DNA of 64,000 nucleotides. Source: a virus. A program made the translations under genes and the position numbers. Each line of letters opens with the position of its first letter. Position 1 is the first letter of the stretch. The DNA lies in IMG/VR virus record IMGVR_UViG_3300021406_000010, positions 1 to 64,000 of that record; one strand, given 5' to 3'. The notes beneath the pieces are model-generated. The model was not told the DNA's origin and made no database searches. It was given only the letters and a program-made list of their open reading frames with translations. Positions 57,701-64,000 of this stretch are shown piece by piece.

Positions 57701-58461
57701 GACCTTCCCGTGCAGGATGTCCGCCATCGATGACGGGCACTCGGCGCTGTCCGTGCACTCCGCCTGGGTGTGGGGACGCGGCCAGGTCAGCCGGTCGTTG
57801 CAGTACTGGCACTCCTCGCCCCGCACCGGGTCGCCGTACCGGCGCATCCGGCCCCAGGAGGCCCCCTCCATGTCGGAGACGTCCTCCCGGGCCTCGTGCT
57901 CCCACCAGTTCTTGCACGACGGGCACGAGTAGCCTCCCTCGCCCGACCAGGCGTAGCGCGCGTCGTCCGGGCCGCTGACCGCCTCCATCCGGGCGACGGC
58001 CCGCTCGTGCTCGCCGGTGCGGGCGTGCTCCGCCTCGATCCTCGGCCGCAGGTCATCCCAGTACGTCTTGCCCTCGCCGCCAGCGGCCTCGTCATTTGCG
58101 GCAGCAGCTTCCAGGGCGGCCGTGTGCCCGCGCAGGTCGGGAACCTCGCGGATCACCTCGGCAGGATCCTGGGTCGCCCAGTCATGCCCTTGCGCGTCGC
58201 TGCGGTGGCCGATCCAGCCGACCGGCCGTACCTCGTAGACGTGGCGCCCGTACCCCCTTGCCCCCTTGCCGTGCCCGCCGGGCCCCCAGTCGTCCTCGGG
58301 GTGCTCCGTCATGTAGACGTGCTCCAGCGGCTCGTCGGTGAAGTTGCCGGGGTGCCCTGGCTCGACGTGGCCGCCGGGCGCGATCTCGTGCCTGGTCCCG
58401 TGGTAGAGCGGTCGCGGGGCGTCCAGCGGGTGCCGGTGGTCCTCCAGGCCAGAGTCGCTGG
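54689..58461 (-). CDS. Polyvalent protein, second part: Arr x3, ParB-like and zinc-ribbon modules (frame-shifted from the upstream ORF)
   Basis: About 1,250 residues in a frame with no good start codon near its first sensible residue, so it is probably the continuation of the ORF starting at 62856. Modules in order: Arr (LYHGTRHEI, YEVRPVG) at the start; zinc ribbons (CPSCKNWW, CQYC, CLHC, CHYC); ParB-like near 56400 (VFQVADGHHRANG); more Cys pairs (CVNC, CPQCGSRE, CANC); Arr near 55690 (YYHGTTEEG, YQVTPKA); Arr near 55225 (FYHGSRSKR, YEVAPTGE, AHPLRVIRRV). Linkers repeat HTAALEAAA and RTAALEAAA. The stop overlaps the next gene by 25 bases. Confidence 0.7.
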
Positions 58462-61400
58462 GTAGTAGCGGTCCTGCGCGCCTTCCGGCCCCCGGGCGTG
58501 GATGACGCCGTAGGTGCCGTGGTTGTAGCTCCACCCGGCCGGGGACGGGGGCGTCCATTCCGGTTCGCCGTTCTCCTCAAAGTGGGCGACCACCGGCGGG
58601 AGGTGCAGGCTGCTCTCGCTCGGCGTCAGCGGCCGGAACGGCCTGCTGGCCTCCGGGTCGTGCAGCACGCGCTCGAACTCCCCGTTCCTCCTGGGAGTGC
58701 CGCCGAAGAAGTCGGTGTGCTCCGAGAGCTGGAAGACGTCCGGCCACTGCCGCTCGCCGGGGAGGCCGCGCTGGGTTTCGTGCTGGTGCGTCGAGTTGGT
58801 GCGCTGGTGCTCACCGGCGTGCCACCGCTCCTGGTTCTTCGGGGACATGTGCAGGTCGGAGGTGCGGGAGTCCATCCCGTGCATGTGGTGCATGTGGTCG
58901 CGCAGCTCGCCCTCCCTGGGCGGCTCCACGTAGGGCAGCGCCGCGCGCCTGGCGGCCTCCGCCGCCGCCTGGCTCCTCTCGTACGCGTCGTCCTCATCCT
59001 CGGTGTCGCGGCCTTCATCATCGTCATCCTCGTGGCCACCCTGGATGTCGTCGTCCCAATCGTCCTCGTCCATGGCAGTGGCTTCCAGGACAGCCTCGTG
59101 GTGGCGGCCCTCCTCGTCGAACAACGGGTCCATGTGCCGCTGGCCGCCGGGCCACTGGCGCTGCGCCTCGTCCTCGGGCAGGCACTCGGCGCCGGTGTGC
59201 CGCTGGGTGACGTCCACCTGGTCCTCACCGAAGGCGATGGCACACCGGTTGGCATCCTTCTCCGAGCTGAGGCCATCACACGGCGACTTCTCGAAGGCGT
59301 TCCCGTACACGATCCCGTCATGGCCCTGAGACCGCAGGTGGGCGATATGCCGCTGGGCTATCTCGTACTTCTCCGGGTGGGCGTTCAGCCAGCCGGTCGC
59401 GTACGGATGCACCTGCCGGTGCTGGCGCATGTAGTGCTCGCTCGGCTCGTCCTGGCGGCGCATCCGCTCGCCGTCGTCGGCGTAGTCGTAGGCCACCCCG
59501 ACGTCAGACCCTTCGTCGTGGTACTCCTTCAGCTCCGGGTCCAGGTGCCGCTCGATGTGGTTGCCGGCCTTCCACTCCCGCTCGTATGCCTCCTGGTCCA
59601 TGTCGTGCTCGGAGGCGTAATGCTTCGGGCTCCTCATGAGGAGCCGGGCGTGGATGACGTTCTCCTGCGGGCCGCCCTGCGGGAAGCCGCCGGATGGGTG
59701 GTCGCCGTGGGCGAACTGCTCGGCCACCTTGTGGCAGGCGGTGAAGTGGTGGCCCAGCAGCGTGTTCCAGTGCGACGTGTCGTCGGGGTCGTCCTCGTAC
59801 TCCAGGTCGCTGTACGGCCGGTCGCCGCCGAAGTCCCCGAACCGGTGCGGGGAGCCGTGGAACCACTCCAGTCCCCGGGTGTGCGGGTTCGGGTACGGGG
59901 CGCGGCCCGGTGCGGGATCATGGAGATCATGGCGCTCGCCCTCCGAGGCGAGCGAGGATCGCAACGGGTACGCGGCTGCCGCTGCGGTCACCGGCCTTGT
60001 CCTTCCCGTGCTGGGGCGCGCCGCGACGGCCTCGCGCCGGGCGGGGGCCGAGGGAGGCCCCTCCGGCGGGTCGCGGCGCTCGCGCCCCTTCAGCCCGCGC
60101 GCCCACTTCTTGCCCTGTTCCGTCTGGTCCTTCGAGTGCCTCGCCTTCGGGGACATCTCCTGCGACCAATCCCACATCGCGGTGGCCAGGCCCCGGGCCT
60201 GGTGGTCGCGCCCGTCGCCGAGCAGGGACCCCCTGGCGGTGTCGTCCTCGTCGCCGGCCACGTCCATGTGGTGGACCCAGCCGGTGGCGCCGAACCAGTT
60301 CAGGCGGCCGACGACACGGCCCTCGGGGGTGTGCGCCTCGATGAAGTGGCGGGGCTTACGCTCCCCCATGTCCTCCGTGCGGTAGCGCAGCGTGTAGTAC
60401 CCGAAGGGCCGCTCATCGCCGTCCCGCTGGCGCGAGGCGCGCTTAGGCGACAGGGGCGGCTCCTCGTGCGGTGCCACGATCGCGGGCGGCTCGTCGCGGG
60501 CCGCCTCCCTCGGCGGGACGCGCATCTTGTGGCTGCAGTACTCGTGCATGTGCAGGGCCTCGCGCGGCTCGCCCCAGTAGCCCCACTCCTGCAGGTCGTC
60601 GCCGTTCCCGTTGCGGACGTCCTGCGCCCGGACGGTGGTGCCCCAGATGTGGTACCTGCCAGGGTGGTCAGCGGGCAGGCTGCCCGACGGCGGGTCGTTC
60701 ACCTCGGCGGCAGTCTGCTCGGCGTACTTCCGGTTCAGGGCCACCCAGTCGCCTGGGTTGAACTGGCCCCGCTTGGCGTTGCGGGACTCCGGGTTGAGCG
60801 CCGGGGCGGCCCGCCAGATGCGGACCTTCGCGCCGGGCTTGCCGCGCGCCCTGCGGATCATGCGCAGGTGGTCATGGCCGAACTGGCCCTCGCCGAAGTC
60901 ATACCACTCAGGGTGGTCGTAGACGTCGGCGGGGAAAGTGTCGCCCTGCGTCAGGTCGTGCAGCGGCGCAGCCTCGTCGTTCGGGCGGTGGCTGACGCCG
61001 TAGTCCTCCGGGGTGGCCGCCGCCTCGAAGTGGGCCACCACCTCCGCCACCGGGGCGGCGGGCGGCTCGGCCGCCGCCTGGTGCCGCTGCTTCCACCGCC
61101 GGATGCGCGGGTCCTCCTGCTCCAGGTGCTCGCGCGTGCCGCCCGCCTCGCCATGCCAGGCGTTCAGGGCCTCCTCCACGTGCCGGGGACCGACGTGGGC
61201 GGCCAGCTCCCCGGTCTTGGGGTCGGTGTCCAGCCCGGTGACGTCGTGGGCGTACTCCCCGGTGGCCTGGTGGTGCAGCTGCAGGTACATGCCGCCGAAG
61301 CTGCGGCCCGTCCAGCCGGACGGCCTCCCAGACGGAAGGCGGTGCTCCAGTTCGTAGTACGGCTCGCCGTCGTCCCTGAACCTGATCTTGCCGCGCCCGC

Positions 61401-62856
61401 CCTCGTAGCGGGTCATCAGCTCCTGGCCGTTGCGCAGCGCCCGGTCGGACTGGCGGGACTCCTCGGTGCCGCCGGGGTCCTCGATGTCCTGGACCTTCCT
61501 GAACAGAGCATCACCGAACGCCTTCCCCGCCTCCTGGGACTGGCGCTTGTGGTCGATGTAGTCCCGGCTGGCCTCGGCCTGGTGCTGGGTCTCGAAGCCC
61601 CGGGCGTTGCCGGTCATCGCGTGGCGGCCCGCGTTGTCGACGACGTGGAAGCGATTGGTCTGCGGGTGGCGGACCACCTCGTACGGGCCGTGCCACTCCT
61701 CGCTAGGGCTGTAGCCCTGCGGCTCGTGCACGCGCGGCTCCGGCCGGGCGGCCAGCTCCAGGTCATAAGCGCTGACCCGGGAGTGCGGGAACTGCGGCGG
61801 GTTGCGGCGCAGGTGCTCCCGGTAGGCCTCGTGCAGCCCGACGGCGTCGACCTCTCCGGGATGCGTGCGGCGGACCTCGTCCGGCTCGCGACGGGTGGTC
61901 AGCCGGTACCAGTCCTGCATGGCGCTGCTGTTGCCGGAGAACATGCCACGGCTGCCGTCGTAGGCGCCCTCGTTCGGGTGGGTGGACCTGCCCTCGCGGT
62001 CCACGACGTGGTAGGTGGCGTTGCGCTCCCGCTCGCTGTAGTCGCGGCCCTTCTCGCGCTCCGGGTCCCGGGTCACGTAGTAGGGGCCGTGGTCGGGGGC
62101 GGTCAGGTGCGGGTGCTCCTCCAGCCTGCGGTTACCCGGGTCGCGCTGGCCATCGCGCATCCGGGCCAGGAAGTGCCCCGCCACCGGGGACTCGCCCGTG
62201 GGGGTGGCGAACACGTCCTCGCTCTCGGGAACATCGGCGGCTGCCTCGAAGTGGCCGAGCAGGTCATCGCCCGCGCTGGCCTTGCGGAGTTGCCGCTGAT
62301 GCGCTTCCATGCGCTCATAGTCCTCACGCGTGAAGTCCCAGTCCGGCCCCCATCCGTGCGGGCTGCCCAGGTAATGCCTGCCCTCCTGGTAATCCCCATG
62401 GTCGCCGCTCCACTCCTCGTGCAGCCTGACGACGCGCAACGGATGATCAGTAATCCGCGATCCACCGTGTCGCAGCTGGCCCCGCCTGGTGCCCCCAAGG
62501 TTCTCCGGGTCATGCATGTGCGGGCCTGTCGGCTCTACCTCATAGACTCGCGCTCGCCCGGACTCCCCGTACCGGTCAGCTCCTGGCGGCTCGTGGGCAC
62601 CGTCAGCGAACCAGCGAGCCTGGCCGGGGTTGACCGACATGTAGAGGGGCTTGCCTGTCACTGACTGCCACTTCGGCAGCCTGCCCACGTGCTCGTAGTT
62701 CCGGTGCGCGGCGGCTTCCTCGCCAGTCAGCAGGTCCCCGGGATGCAGTTCGTACCGCGTGCCGTGAAAGAAGGGGCCGCGCTCCTCGTCGAGGAAGCCT
62801 GCCCGCCGCTCATCGCCCATGCCCTCAACGATAGCAAGAAAACCTGCATTAGTCAT
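58309..62856 (-). CDS. Polyvalent protein, first part: Arr, two further ART-like modules, GNAT
   Basis: ATG 62856 is preceded by GGGAGG and the stem-forming leader; a second ATG at 62820 follows a promoter element by seven bases and could give a leaderless form. Modules: Arr 30-145 (FFHGTRYEL, YEVEPTGP, DHPLRVVRL); two copies of an HGPYxV...HVVDxxGR segment (about 260-300 and 390-415); ART-like 685-765 (VRIWRAAP, FNPGDWVALNRKYAEQ, DDLQEWGYWG); GNAT acetyltransferase 815-915 (VVGRLNWFG, HQARGLATAMWDWS); MuF-type ART 995-1220 (WFHGSPHRF, GHDGIVYGNAFE, AIAFGEDQVDV). Real coding ends near 58462; the last 50 residues of this frame are Thr/Arg/Ser-rich and out of frame with the next Arr module. Confidence 0.75.
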   Translation of the reverse strand: MTNAGFLAIVEGMGDERRAGFLDEERGPFFHGTRYELHPGDLLTGEEAAAHRNYEHVGRLPKWQSVTGKPLYMSVNPGQARWFADGAHEPPGADRYGESGRARVYEVEPTGPHMHDPENLGGTRRGQLRHGGSRITDHPLRVVRLHEEWSGDHGDYQEGRHYLGSPHGWGPDWDFTREDYERMEAHQRQLRKASAGDDLLGHFEAAADVPESEDVFATPTGESPVAGHFLARMRDGQRDPGNRRLEEHPHLTAPDHGPYYVTRDPEREKGRDYSERERNATYHVVDREGRSTHPNEGAYDGSRGMFSGNSSAMQDWYRLTTRREPDEVRRTHPGEVDAVGLHEAYREHLRRNPPQFPHSRVSAYDLELAARPEPRVHEPQGYSPSEEWHGPYEVVRHPQTNRFHVVDNAGRHAMTGNARGFETQHQAEASRDYIDHKRQSQEAGKAFGDALFRKVQDIEDPGGTEESRQSDRALRNGQELMTRYEGGRGKIRFRDDGEPYYELEHRLPSGRPSGWTGRSFGGMYLQLHHQATGEYAHDVTGLDTDPKTGELAAHVGPRHVEEALNAWHGEAGGTREHLEQEDPRIRRWKQRHQAAAEPPAAPVAEVVAHFEAAATPEDYGVSHRPNDEAAPLHDLTQGDTFPADVYDHPEWYDFGEGQFGHDHLRMIRRARGKPGAKVRIWRAAPALNPESRNAKRGQFNPGDWVALNRKYAEQTAAEVNDPPSGSLPADHPGRYHIWGTTVRAQDVRNGNGDDLQEWGYWGEPREALHMHEYCSHKMRVPPREAARDEPPAIVAPHEEPPLSPKRASRQRDGDERPFGYYTLRYRTEDMGERKPRHFIEAHTPEGRVVGRLNWFGATGWVHHMDVAGDEDDTARGSLLGDGRDHQARGLATAMWDWSQEMSPKARHSKDQTEQGKKWARGLKGRERRDPPEGPPSAPARREAVAARPSTGRTRPVTAAAAAYPLRSSLASEGERHDLHDPAPGRAPYPNPHTRGLEWFHGSPHRFGDFGGDRPYSDLEYEDDPDDTSHWNTLLGHHFTACHKVAEQFAHGDHPSGGFPQGGPQENVIHARLLMRSPKHYASEHDMDQEAYEREWKAGNHIERHLDPELKEYHDEGSDVGVAYDYADDGERMRRQDEPSEHYMRQHRQVHPYATGWLNAHPEKYEIAQRHIAHLRSQGHDGIVYGNAFEKSPCDGLSSEKDANRCAIAFGEDQVDVTQRHTGAECLPEDEAQRQWPGGQRHMDPLFDEEGRHHEAVLEATAMDEDDWDDDIQGGHEDDDDEGRDTEDEDDAYERSQAAAEAARRAALPYVEPPREGELRDHMHHMHGMDSRTSDLHMSPKNQERWHAGEHQRTNSTHQHETQRGLPGERQWPDVFQLSEHTDFFGGTPRRNGEFERVLHDPEASRPFRPLTPSESSLHLPPVVAHFEENGEPEWTPPSPAGWSYNHGTYGVIHARGPEGAQDRYYPATLAWRTTGTRWTPRDRSTTGPGTRSRPAATSSQGTPATSPTSRWSTST
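58455..58470 (-). other. Reading-frame break between two halves of a polyvalent gene
   Basis: The good protein sequence passes from frame ...GAQDRYYP into frame ...SDSGLEDHRHPLDAP around a run of three C on the minus strand (58460-58462). One extra C would join the halves into a single protein of about 2,700 residues. No canonical slippery heptamer is visible. Confidence 0.6.
62829..62852 (-). promoter_or_regulatory. Promoter element inside the 5' end of the polyvalent gene
   Basis: Minus strand AATGCAGGTTTTCTTGCTAT with TATCGT seven bases before ATG 62820. Where translated it encodes NAGFLAIV. Confidence 0.5.
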
Positions 62857-62859
62857 AGC

Positions 62860-62883
62860 CGCCTCCCGCAACTTCCGGGCGGG
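62860..62883 (-). promoter_or_regulatory. Leader element with CCCG-N7-CGGG stem
   Basis: Minus strand GCCCGGAAGTTGCGGGAGG just before ATG 62856. CCCG pairs with CGGG across GAAGTTG, as in the portal leader. Confidence 0.5.
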
Positions 62884-62904
62884 AAGAATAGCGGGAGGCG
62901 GGGC

Positions 62905-63111
62905 CTAGGAGGCGACGGGCATGGCCTGCGCCAGGAACTCCTGGCAGGGGCCGCCCTCGGGGCCCGCCGTGCAGGCGAACGCCCGGCACGCGGTGGTGCC
63001 GTTGGAGTGCAGGGCGTACGGGTGCCGGCACCGGGCACAGGGGCCGGAGCGAGACCGGGAGGCCTGCGGGACCAGGGTCTTCTCCTGGGGGAAGGGAGCC
63101 TCGCGCGTCAT
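62905..63111 (-). CDS. Zinc-binding small protein, 68 residues
   Basis: ATG 63111 after GGAAGGAGAG. CARCRHPYALHSNGTTAC then C-x6-C gives a probable zinc site (C-x2-C...H...C). Very similar short Cys/His proteins lie next to capsid genes of actinophages. It lies between terminase and the first polyvalent gene. Confidence 0.6.
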   Translation of the reverse strand: MTREAPFPQEKTLVPQASRSRSGPCARCRHPYALHSNGTTACRAFACTAGPEGGPCQEFLAQAMPVAS

Positions 63112-63189
63112 CGTCTCTCCTTCCGTCACGTGGCAATCATCCTGTCCAGGATACCGTGATGATCACCAGCGGCTGAAGGGGGCGCGCCG

Positions 63190-64000
63190 TCAGGACCGGT
63201 GCCGCCGCATGGCGGCCGGGGAGCGGCCGAGGCCCGGCGGCATCCGGGACCCGGGGACGGGGCGGGTGCCACGGGACAGGCCGCCCCGGCCGGTCATCCC
63301 GCCGAGGGACGTGGCGTAGGGGTTCTGCGCCTCCGGGTTGAACCGCTGCAGCGCGTCGTAGTCGCCCATCGCCGCGTGCGGGCGCAGGGACCGCAAGTCA
63401 GAGCTGATGTAGGCCTTCATCTGCTCGCCCAGCAGCCGGGCCACGGTAATCGAGCAGGCGTCGGCGATGTCCTTGGTCCGCACCGGGCCGGAGTCCGCGC
63501 ACACCACCTTCGCCTGGCCCTCCGGCTTCTGCACGAACCGGAGCTCGTCCCGCAGCTCCCCGTGCGGGGGGCAGTGCGCCAGGCCCATGTTGAGGCACGC
63601 CTTGAACGTCTCCCAGGTCGCCCAGTTCAGGGCGGCGGTCGCGGTCCGCTCCCACACCATCACGTTCTTCTGGAGATGGGCGCGGCGGACCATCTTCTGC
63701 AGCGCCTGGACCGACGCGGCGGCGTTCCACTGGTCGAAGGACAGCTGGCCCGGCTGGAACGGCAGGACGACGTTGGCCATGATCCAGTCGCGGACCTCGT
63801 CGTAGTCGATCGTGTGGCCCTCGAAGTCGGCCGGGTCCCAGAAGTGCACCAGGTCGATGACCGCGTGGGCCAGCTGCGGCTCGCCCGGCACGGGGAGGCC
63901 CGGCTCGGCGTGCGCCACCACCAGGCCGAACCGGCAGTTCACCGACGACGGGTCACCGTGCGCGGTGTAGGAGACGGACAAGGGGCCGCGCGCCTGCATG
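63190..64000 (-). CDS. Terminase large subunit, C-terminal nuclease part (5' end beyond window)
   Basis: About 270 residues visible; the frame stays open to the right edge. The visible part is the RNase H-like nuclease that cuts concatemeric DNA during packaging: HGDPSSVNCRFGLVVAHAE as first strand, IDYDEVRDWIM, LSFDQWNAA with an acidic residue of the active site, and VVCADSGPVRTKDIADACSI near the end. A Gly/Pro/Arg-rich tail follows. The ATPase domain must lie outside the window. First gene of the leftward structural cluster. Confidence 0.8.
   Translation of the reverse strand, partial: MQARGPLSVSYTAHGDPSSVNCRFGLVVAHAEPGLPVPGEPQLAHAVIDLVHFWDPADFEGHTIDYDEVRDWIMANVVLPFQPGQLSFDQWNAAASVQALQKMVRRAHLQKNVMVWERTATAALNWATWETFKACLNMGLAHCPPHGELRDELRFVQKPEGQAKVVCADSGPVRTKDIADACSITVARLLGEQMKAYISSDLRSLRPHAAMGDYDALQRFNPEAQNPYATSLGGMTGRGGLSRGTRPVPGSRMPPGLGRSPAAMRRHRS

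Noticed and set aside
58498-62664. 1,388-codon plus-strand frame
   Set aside because: Impressive length, but Val/Leu/Arg/Gly-rich and opposite a gene with several recognisable domains; long shadows are expected at this GC content.
1-64000. CRISPR arrays, insertion sequences, integrase or attachment sites
   Set aside because: No regularly spaced identical repeats, no transposase or recombinase motifs and no terminal inverted repeats were seen. The promoter elements are too far apart and differ too much to be an array.

Overview
This window reads as part of the genome of a tailed double-stranded DNA phage of a high-GC actinobacterium. GC content is very high, GTG starts are common, genes overlap by ATGA/GTGA, and the structural genes (terminase nuclease end, portal, fibre-type proteins) are phage-like. 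No integrase, DNA polymerase or CRISPR array is visible. Both ends cut through genes: a multidomain protein on the left and the terminase large subunit on the right.

Layout. (1) 1-17,533, mostly minus strand: a large multidomain protein running off the left edge, an esterase-like fibre protein with a 14-copy repeat, two further fibre/head-type proteins, a Cys-rich protein, the portal, a papain-like peptidase, and an unusual tandem family of nine small paralogs that share an E-x-G-H motif. Short plus-strand islands sit at 3,658-4,600 and 11,173-11,688. (2) 17,598-41,525, plus strand: about 75 small, tightly packed, translationally coupled genes. Recognisable among them are zinc-binding proteins, winged-helix proteins, an HNH nuclease with an N-terminal membrane segment, DUF4326-like and DUF6919-like proteins, a cupin, and a C5 cytosine DNA methyltransferase at the end. 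This looks like the early/accessory region. (3) A hairpin terminator at about 41,588 separates convergent operons. (4) 41,630-64,000, minus strand: three Pro/Gly-rich proteins sharing motifs, a uracil-DNA glycosylase-like protein, small genes, then a run of giant multidomain 'polyvalent' proteins (48,810-62,856) packed with ADP-ribosyltransferase-fold modules, ParB-like, metallopeptidase, Nudix, GNAT, nucleotidyltransferase and 2H-phosphoesterase modules, and finally the terminase.

Regulation. A near-palindromic element, roughly TACAGC-TTTCCTT-GCTATA, recurs about 15 times, almost always in gaps between operons. Each arm resembles an extended -10 box, so the element looks like a bidirectional promoter. 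At five sites the start codon lies exactly six bases after the -10-like hexamer, which predicts leaderless mRNAs. A second element, CCCG-N7-CGGG followed by AGG, lies just upstream of the start codons of major minus-strand genes (portal, the 642-residue protein, the first polyvalent protein) and would pair with part of the ribosome binding site.

How the parts may work together (inference): the plus-strand operons take over host functions early; the minus-strand genes build the particle; the polyvalent proteins are of the kind thought to be packaged and injected with DNA to neutralise host defences through NAD-dependent ADP-ribosylation and related chemistry.
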